Shown here piece by piece: positions 41,908 to 50,062 of a stretch of 64,000 bases of DNA. The translations under genes were made by a program, and so were the position numbers. Within the stretch, counting starts at the first letter, position 1; each line of letters opens with the position of its first letter. A model generated the notes under the pieces. It did no database searches. It had not been told where the DNA came from and saw nothing but the letters and a program-made list of their open reading frames with translations. The stretch comes from Sphingomonas xanthus (GTDB lineage: Bacteria > Pseudomonadota > Alphaproteobacteria > Sphingomonadales > Sphingomonadaceae), in contig NZ_CP041659.1 of NCBI RefSeq assembly GCF_007998985.1, positions 682,001 to 746,000 on the forward strand, written 5' to 3'.

Positions 41908-42363
41908 CTAGCCCTTGGCCGCCTTGAGCACTTCCGCCGCATGGCCGGGGACCTTGACCTTGCGCCAGCCCTTGAGGACCCTTCCGTCGGCGTCGATAAG
42001 ATAGGTGGCGCGCTCCATTCCCATATATTTGCGCCCGTACATCGATTTTTCGACCCAAGTGCCGAAGGCGCCGCTGATCGCCCCGTCCTCGTCGGAGGCC
42101 AGCGGAATCTTGAGATCATATTTGGCGATGAACTTGTCATGCTTCTTCATCGGGTCGCGCGAAACGCCGACCACCTTGGTCCCCGCCGCGGCGAAGTCGG
42201 CGACCAGTTCGGTAAATTCCTGCGCTTCACGGGTGCAGCCCGAAGTGTCGTCCTTGGGGTAAAAGAAAAGGACCAGCGGGCCGCCTGGCGCGGCGAGGTC
42301 CAGTTCGGCGCCGTCGCTTAGACGGGTCTTCAAATTTGGAACCTTGTCGCCTTCATTCAGCAT
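41908..42363 (-). CDS. bcp: thioredoxin-dependent peroxiredoxin (Bcp/PrxQ type)
   Basis: A 151-residue peroxiredoxin with the peroxidatic cysteine in YPKDDTSGCTREAQEF (residue about 43). The resolving cysteine five residues later found in many PrxQ proteins is absent, so this is probably a one-Cys variant. It reduces hydroperoxides in the cytoplasm. Its start overlaps the glnE stop by 11 bases, so it is translated from the glnE transcript. Confidence 0.93.
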   Translation of the reverse strand: MLNEGDKVPNLKTRLSDGAELDLAAPGGPLVLFFYPKDDTSGCTREAQEFTELVADFAAAGTKVVGVSRDPMKKHDKFIAKYDLKIPLASDEDGAISGAFGTWVEKSMYGRKYMGMERATYLIDADGRVLKGWRKVKVPGHAAEVLKAAKG

Positions 42364-45049
42364 CGCTCATCCCCTTCACTTTGGCCCAGCGGGCGGCGAT
42401 CCTCTGCCGGGCTGCGTCGACGACCGCAAGGAGCGATTCCCAGTCCGGCTGCCCGCACAGGGTCGCGACCAGCTGGCGGGACTGTTCGGCGGGCTCCATC
42501 TCTTTCGCGCCGACCAGGCGCAGCACGACCAGCATCCGGCTGAGCAGCCTCAAGTCGGCATCGGCGCCTTCATCGATCAATTCCCGATCGACCAGCGCGG
42601 CAATCGCGACCTCAAGCCGGGGATCGAGGCCGGCATGGGTGGTCAGCTGCAGCGTATGGACCGTAAATTCGAGGTCGACCAACCCGCCTGGGCCGAGCTT
42701 GATGTCGAGCGGGCCAGCGGGCGGCTTGTGGCGCGCCATTTCCGCGCGCATTGCCGCCGCGTCGGCGCGAATCTTCGCCTCGTCCGTCGATGACTGCAGG
42801 ATATTTTCAATCAGTGTCCGCACCCGGGCCTTGGCCGCCGCCGAACCGGTCAGCGGGCGGGCGCGGCACAGCGCCATATGTTCCCAGGTCCATGCGTCCG
42901 AGCGCTGATAGGCTTCGAACGCGGCAATGCTCACCGCAAGCATCCCCTGCGCGCCTTGCGGGCGGAGCCGGGTATCGACCTCGTAGAGCGGTCCAGCCGC
43001 GGTCGGCGTGCCCAGTGCGGCGCTGATCCGGCTTGCAAGTCGATTGTAATAATCCGTCGCCGGCATCGGCTTGCGTCCGTTGGACTGGGCCCCTTCCGGC
43101 GCATCGAACAGGTAAATCAGGTCGAGGTCGCTGGCATGGGTAAGGGCGCGGCCGCCCAACCGGCCGAGACCCAGAATGATCAGCTCACCGCCTGCAACCT
43201 TGCCATTGCTGCGCTCGAACTCGGCCTCGACGCCGGCCGACAGCGCGACCACCGCCGCTTCGGCGAGGTCGCTATAGCCTTCGGCAATGACGATCGGGTC
43301 GCGGTGCGCGGCGAGCAGCTGCACGCCAAGCGCGAAACGCCGCTCCCCGACCTTCCTGCGAACCTGTTCGAGCGCCATGTCGAAAGGCTCCGAACCCATG
43401 AAGCGCAGGAACCGCACGGCCAGCGCATCGGCATCGGGCGGCGCGGTAAAGCTGGAATCGTCGATCAGCCCATCGAGCAGGGTCGGGCGCCGTCCCAGCT
43501 GGTCGGCGAGTGGTGCGGCATGGGCCAAGATCAGGGCCAGAAGGTCAGCCAGCTTCGGCCGCGCTTCCAGCAGGCGATAGAGGTTCACCCCGCTAGACAA
43601 GCGTTCGACAATGTCGCCGAAGCGATTGAGCGCATGGCCGGGGTCGGGCCCGGCGGCAATTGCCTGCATCAACGTCGGCAGCATCGCCTCGAAGGCGTTG
43701 CGCGCGGCGGGTGATCGCAGCGAGCGCGCCCGGCCCGACCGCCAATCCGAAACCTGCCGCTGGACGGCCTCGACATCGGCAAAACCGATTGCCGACAGTT
43801 CGGAGCGCAAGATGTCGGGATCGTTGGACAGGGTTTCATTCTGTTTCGACACCAGCCCGTCGAACTGCAACCCGACGAATTCGACATGCGGACCCAGTTG
43901 GGCAACCAGCCGGGGGCCGTCCGCCAGCCCGTCGAGGCGCGCGACCTGGTCGAGCGCGATCGGATCGACCGGCAAGCGATGTTCCTGCCGGTCGTCGATC
44001 ATCTGCACGCGATGTTCGGCGATGCGTAGCGCGCGATAAGCGGCGGCGATGCCTTCGGCCACGTGCGGATCGAGCCGTCCACCGGCGCCGAGGGAATGTA
44101 GCGCCTCGACGGTGGCGGCACTGCGCAGGCCCGGTTCGCGGCCGCCGTGAATCAGCTGGAAGACCTGGGTGAAAAATTCCGCTTCGCGGATCCCCCCGCG
44201 CCCACGCTTGAGGTCGAATCCCGGTCCGAAGGCCTGGCCCTGCGCATAATGGTCGCGGATCCGGAGGCTGATATCGCGGATCTCGTCGATCGCGCCGAAA
44301 TCGAGCGCGCGGCGCCAGATGAACGGGCGGATCTCCCGGAGGAAGGATTCGCCGAGCGCGCGATCCCCGGCGGCGGCCCGGGCGCGAATGAACGCCGCCC
44401 GCTCCCATGGCAGGGCCGAGCTTTCATAATAGCTGATCGCCGCGTCGGCCGGCAACACGATCGGGGTGACTTCGGGCGACGGGCGAAGGCGCAGGTCGAC
44501 CCGGGCAACATAGCCGTCTTCGGTCCGCTGCTGCATCAACTCAATGAAGCCGCGGGCGATGCGCACTGCGGATTCGCCCGGCTCCTCACGGTTGCGGCGC
44601 GGAACGGTTGCGGGATCGAACAACAGGACGAGATCGACATCGGAGGAATAGTTGAGCTCATGGCTGCCGAGCTTGCCGAGCGCCAGGACGGCGATTCCGC
44701 GCGGTTCGGCGTCCGGGACGCGCTCGAGCATCGCCGTGCGCAGCGCTTGGTCCATCGCGGAGTCGGCGAAGTCAGACAGGGTCGAGCTTACCCACTCAAG
44801 CGAAACCTCGCCGCTGAGGTCGGCCAGTGCCACGGCCAGCGCCAGCCCGTGCCGCTGGCGGCGGAGCCGCGCTCCGACATTGTCGTCGTCCGCCGCAAGC
44901 GCGGCCCGCACTCCCACCTCGCTGCCCTGCGCGAGGAACGCCTCGACCACTTCGGGGAAGATTTCCGCTGCCCTGCGAAGGAACGGCGCATGGTCGCGCG
45001 CGCGGGCCAGGGCATCGCGTCTTGCCGCCGACGGGTCTGTCACTTTCAT
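42353..45049 (-). CDS. glnE: bifunctional glutamine synthetase adenylyltransferase/deadenylase
   Basis: An 898-residue two-domain nucleotidyltransferase that adds or removes AMP on glutamine synthetase in response to PII. The two catalytic half-sites are LGKLGSHELNYSSDVDLVLLFD (shortened here) in the N-terminal deadenylase and LGRLGGRALTHASDLDLIYLFD in the C-terminal adenylylase, each with the GS-x9-DxD pattern. Length is slightly shorter than the E. coli protein (946), common in alphaproteobacteria. First gene of glnE-bcp; divergent from the microprotein at 45158. Confidence 0.95.
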   Translation of the reverse strand: MKVTDPSAARRDALARARDHAPFLRRAAEIFPEVVEAFLAQGSEVGVRAALAADDDNVGARLRRQRHGLALAVALADLSGEVSLEWVSSTLSDFADSAMDQALRTAMLERVPDAEPRGIAVLALGKLGSHELNYSSDVDLVLLFDPATVPRRNREEPGESAVRIARGFIELMQQRTEDGYVARVDLRLRPSPEVTPIVLPADAAISYYESSALPWERAAFIRARAAAGDRALGESFLREIRPFIWRRALDFGAIDEIRDISLRIRDHYAQGQAFGPGFDLKRGRGGIREAEFFTQVFQLIHGGREPGLRSAATVEALHSLGAGGRLDPHVAEGIAAAYRALRIAEHRVQMIDDRQEHRLPVDPIALDQVARLDGLADGPRLVAQLGPHVEFVGLQFDGLVSKQNETLSNDPDILRSELSAIGFADVEAVQRQVSDWRSGRARSLRSPAARNAFEAMLPTLMQAIAAGPDPGHALNRFGDIVERLSSGVNLYRLLEARPKLADLLALILAHAAPLADQLGRRPTLLDGLIDDSSFTAPPDADALAVRFLRFMGSEPFDMALEQVRRKVGERRFALGVQLLAAHRDPIVIAEGYSDLAEAAVVALSAGVEAEFERSNGKVAGGELIILGLGRLGGRALTHASDLDLIYLFDAPEGAQSNGRKPMPATDYYNRLASRISAALGTPTAAGPLYEVDTRLRPQGAQGMLAVSIAAFEAYQRSDAWTWEHMALCRARPLTGSAAAKARVRTLIENILQSSTDEAKIRADAAAMRAEMARHKPPAGPLDIKLGPGGLVDLEFTVHTLQLTTHAGLDPRLEVAIAALVDRELIDEGADADLRLLSRMLVVLRLVGAKEMEPAEQSRQLVATLCGQPDWESLLAVVDAARQRIAARWAKVKGMSDAE

Positions 45050-45157
45050 GCCACGCCTCTTGGCCTAAACCGTCCGCTTGTGAAACCTGTGGCGGCTTCA
45101 AGCATTTAGGTTTCAATGACGCTTCATTTCCCCAGTAGGTCTGGGAAGGACAGCGAA

Positions 45158-45292
45158 ATGGCACATGGTAAAGGCTGGTGCGATCACCCTCCCCAACAGG
45201 AAGGGATTGCAGCGGCGTTACGGCGTGCCTTCGCTGGCCCCCCGAAGGACCAGGAAGCACAGTTTGACGAACTGTTGCGAAAGCTTGCCTGA
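45158..45292 (+). CDS. NepR-like microprotein, possible second anti-sigma factor
   Basis: A 44-residue frame starting MAHGKGWCDHPPQQEG. Residues 17-44 (IAAALRRAF then QFDELLRKLA) align with the core of NepR in this locus (VGRALRTVY then DFLDLLGKLD): two short helices with a Leu-Arg pair in the first and F-x-x-LL-x-KL in the second. A strong ribosome binding site (AAGGA at 45146-45150, 7-base spacing) supports translation. It lies 20 bases from the 3' end of ecfG, on the opposite strand. Divergence from NepR is large, so the assignment is a proposal. Confidence 0.6.
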   Translation: MAHGKGWCDHPPQQEGIAAALRRAFAGPPKDQEAQFDELLRKLA

Positions 45293-45312
45293 AGGCCGGC
45301 TTGCCGAGAGGC

Positions 45313-46020
45313 TCAGCCGCGGTCGCGGCTGAGATCGTCGACTTCGCCCATGATTTCCTGAAGCGCCGATCGATTGGGATCGGTCTTGTGCTGGCGGCGC
45401 GAAGGCAGCTTGCCTCCGCTGAGCAGCCCTTCGAGCGCGACGCGGCCGCGCGCGACCCGGCTCTTGATCGTTCCGACCGCGCACCCGCAAATCTCGGCCG
45501 CTTCTTCATAAGCAAAACCGCCGGCCCCGACGAGGATCAGCGCTTCACGCTGGGGCTGCGGCAGGTGCAGCAGCGCACGCTGCATGTCGCCAAGCTCGAC
45601 GTGCCGGTCCTGGCTGGCAGGAGCGGCAAGGATCTTGGCGGCGGTGACATCGTCCCACTCGCCCTTGAAGCGCGCACGGCGCATCTGGCTGAGGAACAGG
45701 TTGCGCAGGATGATGAATGTCCAGGCGCGCATGTTGGTGCCCGCCTGGAAGCGCTTGCGCGCCGCCCACGCCTTCAAGAGCGTTTCCTGAACCAGGTCGT
45801 CGGCGAGGTCGCGGCTTCCCGAAAGGGACCTCCCGAAGGCGCGCAGGTGGGGAATGACCTGCGCAAGATGTTCCTTGAACTCGTCGTCGGGCAGGGGAAC
45901 CGGATCGTCGCCCGGCATCGCCTTCTGGCCTTGCTGTTCGTCGCTCACTGGAACCCGCCCCGTCTGGATTTCGCCGGCATCGGCCGTCGCCACCCGATCA
46001 TACGCTACATTGCTACGCAT
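45313..46020 (-). CDS. ecfG: general stress response sigma factor EcfG
   Basis: A sigma factor of the EcfG (ECF15) group that directs the alphaproteobacterial general stress response. Region 2: HLRAFGRSLSGSRDLADDLVQETLLKAW (shortened) and NMRAWTFIILRN. Region 4: QREALILVGAGGFAYEEAAE and GCAVGTIKSRVARGR. The start is uncertain: ATG 46020 (235 residues, no clear ribosome binding site), GTG 45948 or ATG 45918, the last giving a normal-length protein. It lies 12 bases after a membrane microprotein gene, which has an EcfG-type promoter, so EcfG probably activates itself. Confidence 0.93.
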   Translation of the reverse strand: MRSNVAYDRVATADAGEIQTGRVPVSDEQQGQKAMPGDDPVPLPDDEFKEHLAQVIPHLRAFGRSLSGSRDLADDLVQETLLKAWAARKRFQAGTNMRAWTFIILRNLFLSQMRRARFKGEWDDVTAAKILAAPASQDRHVELGDMQRALLHLPQPQREALILVGAGGFAYEEAAEICGCAVGTIKSRVARGRVALEGLLSGGKLPSRRQHKTDPNRSALQEIMGEVDDLSRDRG

Positions 46021-46032
46021 TGATGTAGGCGC

Positions 46033-46173
46033 TCAGCGTGCAATGAACAATATCAAGGCGAAGATGGCGATGACCAGCAGCAGCCCGACGCCAAGCACCA
46101 CGCGGGTCATATGTGCCGTGGTGCCGGCCCGCGCCTCGGTGGTGGTCAGATGTTCTGGTGTACCGTCGGTCAT
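46033..46173 (-). CDS. 46-residue single-pass membrane microprotein upstream of ecfG
   Basis: MTDGTPEHLTTTEARAGTTA forms a soluble N-terminus, followed by a single membrane segment (VVLGVGLLLVIAIFALILFI) and AR at the end. GGGGG lies just before the ATG. It is the first gene behind the EcfG-type promoter at 46209-46234 and precedes ecfG by 12 bases, so it should be induced with ecfG in stress. No function is known to me; it may act at the membrane in stress signalling or simply be stress-induced. Confidence 0.68.
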   Translation of the reverse strand: MTDGTPEHLTTTEARAGTTAHMTRVVLGVGLLLVIAIFALILFIAR

Positions 46174-46208
46174 GCATCCCCCGGGGTGGAGTTAGGTTTC
46201 GCCTGTTT

Positions 46209-46234
46209 AACGATGGTCGGGCGCGGCCTGTTCC
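46209..46234 (-). promoter_or_regulatory. EcfG-dependent promoter of the microprotein-ecfG unit
   Basis: On the minus strand GGAAC (46234-46230) and CGTT (46212-46209) are separated by 17 bases, an exact match to the EcfG promoter consensus GGAAC-N16/17-CGTT. Transcription would begin near 46203, about 30 bases before the microprotein start codon, and run on into ecfG. Confidence 0.82.
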
Positions 46235-46251
46235 GCCAGCTCCGTCACGAA

Positions 46252-47052
46252 TTATCCGGCAGGGACGGTCGCGGCGTCGAAAAACAGAGCCTGGCTGATC
46301 GCCGCCTTGACCGTCGAGCGCTGGAACGGCTTGGTGATCAGGAAGGTCGGCTCCGGCCGGGCCCCGGTCAGCAACCGCTCGGGGAAAGCGGTGATGAAGA
46401 TCACCGGAACCGAAAATTCGGAGAGGATATCCTTGACCGCGTCGATCCCGGAGCTGTCATCGGCAAGCTGGATGTCAGCGAGCACCAGCCCGGGAGGCGA
46501 CTTGCGCGCCTGCGCGACCGCTTCGTCGCGGGTCACGGCAACGCCGGTGACATTATGCCCAAGATCGCGGACGATCGATTCAATATCCATGGCGATGATC
46601 GGCTCATCCTCGATGATCAGGACGTCGGCATGGGTCTGCCGTTCGATCTCTGCCATCGCTTCGGCGACGAGGCTTTCGACATCCTCCGCGGACGCGGAGA
46701 TGAGGTAACCGGCGTCCTCGCTCGAAAAACCCTCGAGGCTGGTCAGAAGCAGCGCCTGGCGGGACAGCGGGGTGATTCGCGATAGCCGGGCGTGGGCAAT
46801 GCCTTCGGCGCCGGCGAGGTCAGTGGTCGGCTCCTCGCCTTCCTCGATGTTCGCGCTCGACCAGATGGCGTGGAAGGTGCGGTAGAGGCCGAGCCGAGCG
46901 TCGACGTCGCGCGGAAATTCCTCAGGGGAGGCGACGATCGTTTCCAGCGTGGCGCGAACGAACGCGTCGCCATGGGTCTGGCTGCCGGTCAACGCGCGAC
47001 TATAGCGGCGGAGAAATGGCAGATGCGGTGCAAGTTCCTGGCCCAGCGACAT
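46252..47052 (-). CDS. phyR: general stress response anti-anti-sigma response regulator PhyR
   Basis: A 266-residue two-domain protein. Residues 1-135 are a sigma-like domain related to EcfG (HLPFLRRYSRALTGSQ, RITPLSRQALLLTSLEGFSSEDAGYL) and residues 143-262 a receiver with acidic pair ED at 148-149 (then E150), phosphoacceptor near Asp193 (LVLADIQLADDSSG) and conserved Lys in LITKPF. When phosphorylated, the sigma-like domain binds NepR and frees EcfG. Start at 47052 chosen from the family N-terminus and GGGGAGA upstream. Divergent from nepR with a 279-base gap. Confidence 0.96.
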   Translation of the reverse strand: MSLGQELAPHLPFLRRYSRALTGSQTHGDAFVRATLETIVASPEEFPRDVDARLGLYRTFHAIWSSANIEEGEEPTTDLAGAEGIAHARLSRITPLSRQALLLTSLEGFSSEDAGYLISASAEDVESLVAEAMAEIERQTHADVLIIEDEPIIAMDIESIVRDLGHNVTGVAVTRDEAVAQARKSPPGLVLADIQLADDSSGIDAVKDILSEFSVPVIFITAFPERLLTGARPEPTFLITKPFQRSTVKAAISQALFFDAATVPAG

Positions 47053-47186
47053 GGAATGAAAGTCTCCCCTCGAAAAATGTTTCGACCCCGTTGTGGTGGG
47101 GGCGGCGCGATGGTGCAACCCTTGGAAAAATTCGGTGCGGCCGATTCAGGCCGCGTCAGTAGCTTTGCCCCGAGGTTGCGTGGTGT

Positions 47187-47211
47187 GGAACAAAGGATAG
47201 GCGATTTGGTT
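47187..47211 (+). promoter_or_regulatory. EcfG-type promoter upstream of nepR
   Basis: GGAAC (47187-47191), 16 bases, then GGTT (47208-47211): one mismatch to GGAAC-N16/17-CGTT. It would transcribe nepR and the histidine kinase gene, with a leader of about 115 bases. A GC-rich hairpin (GCGGCC-N6-GGCCGC, 47137-47154) lies upstream of it in the phyR-nepR gap; I see no EcfG-type promoter pointing toward phyR. Confidence 0.72.
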
Positions 47212-47331
47212 TCCTCCCCATTGCTCGGTGCCTTGGACTGGATTGACGGCGCAAGCCACGGGGCGATAGTGCGTGCGGCTTACTGGGGCCAGTAGCGTTC
47301 GGGTTTGAAGTGGCCGAGGAAGGATTTGCGC

Positions 47332-47538
47332 ATGCTTGCGCACGAGGGGGATGAGAGGTTGAGTGGCACCAGCAAAGCCAGCGTTAAGGGCGACAGCGCC
47401 AACGAGGGCAGTCCCGACAACAAAAAGCGCAAGGCCGAGGCCGGGACCGTCGGTCGCGCCCTTCGCACCGTCTATGACCAGACCCTGCGCGAAGAAATTC
47501 CCAAGGACTTCCTGGACCTGCTCGGCAAGCTCGACTGA
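47332..47538 (+). CDS. nepR: anti-sigma factor NepR
   Basis: A 68-residue protein: a disordered charged N-terminus followed by the NepR core VGRALRTVYDQTLREEIP and KDFLDLLGKLD, the two helices that wrap EcfG and are captured by phosphorylated PhyR. The ATG at 47332 is preceded by GAGGAAGGA with 7-base spacing, better than the upstream TTG at 47305. It is divergent from phyR and followed 27 bases later by the kinase gene, the standard layout for this locus. Confidence 0.93.
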   Translation: MLAHEGDERLSGTSKASVKGDSANEGSPDNKKRKAEAGTVGRALRTVYDQTLREEIPKDFLDLLGKLD

Positions 47539-47565
47539 CATCGGCTTGGCCCGGGCGTCGCGATA

Positions 47566-49101
47566 ATGCGCCGGTCGCGTATCGAGCGCTGGCCGACGGG
47601 AGTCCTTCTCCTCCTCCTGCTGACCCTGGCATTGCTCCCGCTCGGGATGGTGCTGGGCTGGGTCGCCCACCAGAGCAACCAGGCCACCGACACTGCAAAT
47701 ATCGACCGTGCGACGCAGCGGGGCGAAAAAGCCGCGCAGGCGATCGAAACGCTGATCGACGAGAAAGCGCTGGCGATGCGGCTGGCGGCCAACAGCGCCC
47801 TGGCGTCCGATCGGCCAGACCCGTGCGCGATCATCACTCGAACATTGGCGGGCGCGCCGGGCATGCCCACATCATTCCGGTTGAGGGACAGCGAGGGAGC
47901 CGAACGGTGCAGCGCCGGCGAACTCACCCCCGAACGCACCAGCCGCAGGGTAGCGCCGGGTCGCCTCGACCTGTGGATTTCGCCTACCGGCTCCCTCTAT
48001 TATCGCACCGGGATCGACCAAGGATCGATTACCGCGAGCATTGCAATCGCGGAACTTCGCGCCACCGCCGAGGCTGCGTCGGGAAGGCTCTACGAACTGT
48101 CAATCAGCGATGGGGCCAGCGATCTCATCATCCTCGACGATCCCGCTTCCCACGTCGGCGACCCGCTCGCACGCACGAATATGTATGTCGTCAATGGCGG
48201 CCAACTGGCGGTTCGGACCACCGGCCCAATCAGCACTTCCACCTGGCGCGACCAGCTTTCGCTGTTCCTGCCCTTGCTGATGTGGGTCGTCGCGGCGCTA
48301 TTGAGCTGGTTGCTTGTCCGCCGCCTGCTGCTCAATCCCCTGGCCCGCTTGCAACGATCAATCAGCGAATATCAGCCTGGCCACAACAGCCTGCAACTTC
48401 CCGAGAGGTTGGGCCCGACCACCGAAATCCGCGAGCTTTCACAGTCTTTCCAGCGGGCGGTCGACCGGATCGAGGGCGCCGAGCAAGAAGCGATCGACGC
48501 CTATGAGGGCCAGAAAAAGCTGGTTCGCGAGGTTCACCACCGGGTGAAGAACAATCTTCAGGTGGTGGCTTCACTGCTCAGCATCCATGGCCGCAACGCC
48601 AACGGCCAGGAGGCGCAGTCCGCCTATGGCGCAATCGGCCGCCGGGTGGATGCGCTGTCGGTGGTTCACCGCCATCATTATGCCGAGCTGGAAGAAAATC
48701 GTGGAATCTCGTTGCGCCCCCTGCTGACCGAGCTCGCCGCGGGCCTTCGGGCCAGCGCACCGAGCGAGGCGCGCAAAATGATCATCGCGCTTGAGATCGA
48801 TCCGCTGTTCACGACCCAGGACAATGCCGTTGCCGCGACTTTCCTGATTACCGAGATCGTCGAGTTCGCGATGCTGCGCTATCCGGACCAGCCGGTCGAA
48901 ATCGAATTGCGCCGGGTCGATGAATTGTCCGCCAACCTCGCGATTTCCTCGTCGGTGCTGGTTCCAGAAACCCGCGAGGAGGACCGCGCCAAGGTCCAGT
49001 TCGAGCGGATCGTCGAAGGGCTGGCGCGCCAATTACGTTCGCCGCTGGACCGCAGATTGGGCCGCTACGCGGTCACCTTGCCGATCTTCCCGCCGCAGTG
49101 A
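47566..49101 (+). CDS. phyP: PhyP-type HisKA_2 histidine kinase/phosphatase of the general stress response
   Basis: A 511-residue membrane sensor: membrane segments at residues about 12-33 and 232-252 enclose a periplasmic domain of about 200 residues; then a HAMP-like linker and the HisKA_2 motif REVHHRVKNNLQVV with phosphoacceptor His at 324/325. The C-terminal ATPase region is degenerate: the N-box reads ITEIVEFAMLRY without the asparagine, and no D-x-G-x-G box is seen. That fits PhyP, which in Sphingomonas restrains PhyR, probably as a phosphatase. Co-transcribed with nepR. Confidence 0.86.
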   Translation: MRRSRIERWPTGVLLLLLLTLALLPLGMVLGWVAHQSNQATDTANIDRATQRGEKAAQAIETLIDEKALAMRLAANSALASDRPDPCAIITRTLAGAPGMPTSFRLRDSEGAERCSAGELTPERTSRRVAPGRLDLWISPTGSLYYRTGIDQGSITASIAIAELRATAEAASGRLYELSISDGASDLIILDDPASHVGDPLARTNMYVVNGGQLAVRTTGPISTSTWRDQLSLFLPLLMWVVAALLSWLLVRRLLLNPLARLQRSISEYQPGHNSLQLPERLGPTTEIRELSQSFQRAVDRIEGAEQEAIDAYEGQKKLVREVHHRVKNNLQVVASLLSIHGRNANGQEAQSAYGAIGRRVDALSVVHRHHYAELEENRGISLRPLLTELAAGLRASAPSEARKMIIALEIDPLFTTQDNAVAATFLITEIVEFAMLRYPDQPVEIELRRVDELSANLAISSSVLVPETREEDRAKVQFERIVEGLARQLRSPLDRRLGRYAVTLPIFPPQ

Positions 49102-49176
49102 CCGGGCGCCCGCGCCGTCGGGTAAAATTTTTTTATGGGTGCGGGAACTTAGCTGGAAAAATGGACGTTTTACGAT

Positions 49177-49216
49177 TCGGATAGTGACCTTTTGCCCCCC
49201 CGCTCTCGCTATCCGA
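49177..49216. repeat. inverted repeat between the phyP and tatC 3' ends
   Basis: TCGGATAG (49177-49184) and CTATCCGA (49209-49216) form an 8-base inverted repeat with a 24-base loop, directly beyond the tatC stop. There is no T run after it in either direction. The 115-base gap also holds seven T residues near 49129-49135 downstream of phyP, which with a weak CCCG/CGGG stem may end that transcript. Confidence 0.45.
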
Positions 49217-50062
49217 CTAAATGGGCCCGGAACCGCCAACCCTCCCCCCCCCCGGTGGCGTTTCCGGGCCCACATTCGTCTGGGGCCCTTCCGCAACCGA
49301 CACCGAGGACGGCGCAGCGCGACGCGACGCGCGCCAGTGGGTCAGCCGGATGGCGAGGATGGCAAATTCGTACAGCGCATAGAGCGGCACGAGCATCATC
49401 AGCATCGATACTGCATCAGGCGGGGTAAGCACCGCCGACACACCCGCCGCCACGACAACCGCATAGCGACGGGACCTGGTCAGCTGTTCGCGGGTGACAA
49501 TCCCTGCGCGCTCCAGCACCATCAGCAATACCGGCAGCAGGAAGGCCACGCCGAACCCGAACAGGAAACGGGTGACGAAACTCAGATAATTGCCGATTGC
49601 TGGTAGCGCTTCCTGGGTCACGCCGCCGACGTCGCCCTGAAAGCTGAGCAGGAACTTCAGCGCCCAGGGCATGGCGATGTAATAGGCAAAGGCCGCGCCC
49701 CCCGCGAAAAAGAAGGGGGTCATCAGCAGGAAGGGCAGGAACGCCCGTTTTTCCTTGGCGTAGAGCCCCGGCGCGACGAACCGCCAGATTTGCGTCGCGA
49801 AGACCGGGAAGCTGACCATCAGCGCCGCGAAGAAGGCGACCTTTACTTCGACGAAGAACGCCTCGAACACGTCGGTGTAGATAAGCTTGCCCTGCCCCGC
49901 GGCGAGCAAGGGCTGGACCAGCAAGGCGAAAATCGGCTTGGCGAAATAGAGGCAGGCAAAAAAAGCCGCGAACAGCGCGATCACCGACCACAACAGCCGG
50001 CGGCGAAGCTCGATCAGATGGTCGAGCAATGGGGCCTTGCTATCGTCGATGTCGGAAATCAT
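49217..50062 (-). CDS. tatC: twin-arginine translocase subunit TatC
   Basis: A 281-residue protein with six membrane segments. Start LLDHLIELRRRLLWS is the TatC signature with the conserved ELR-type motif, and FATQIWRFVAPGLYAKEK is the conserved first cytoplasmic loop. It recognises twin-arginine signal peptides. The C-terminal tail of about 35 residues is Gly/Pro/Ser-rich and coded by a ten-C tract and a large hairpin, unlike the conserved core. Its ATG overlaps tatB stop (ATGA). Confidence 0.96.
   Translation of the reverse strand: MISDIDDSKAPLLDHLIELRRRLLWSVIALFAAFFACLYFAKPIFALLVQPLLAAGQGKLIYTDVFEAFFVEVKVAFFAALMVSFPVFATQIWRFVAPGLYAKEKRAFLPFLLMTPFFFAGGAAFAYYIAMPWALKFLLSFQGDVGGVTQEALPAIGNYLSFVTRFLFGFGVAFLLPVLLMVLERAGIVTREQLTRSRRYAVVVAAGVSAVLTPPDAVSMLMMLVPLYALYEFAILAIRLTHWRASRRAAPSSVSVAEGPQTNVGPETPPGGGRVGGSGPI
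49222..49272. repeat. large hairpin with C10 tract inside the tatC 3' end
   Basis: TGGGCCCGGAA (49222-49232) pairs perfectly with TTCCGGGCCCA (49262-49272); after one mismatch CGCCA pairs with TGGCG. The loop contains ten consecutive C residues (49244-49253). It codes the tatC tail, and as RNA would form a strong stem near the end of the tatABC message, possibly a transcript stabiliser. Confidence 0.7.

Noticed and set aside
45082..45114. GAAACCT and AGGTTTC inverted repeat upstream of the 44-residue microprotein as a promoter
   Set aside because: Arms are 19 bases apart and fit no known sigma consensus; it could be an operator, but there is no supporting evidence.
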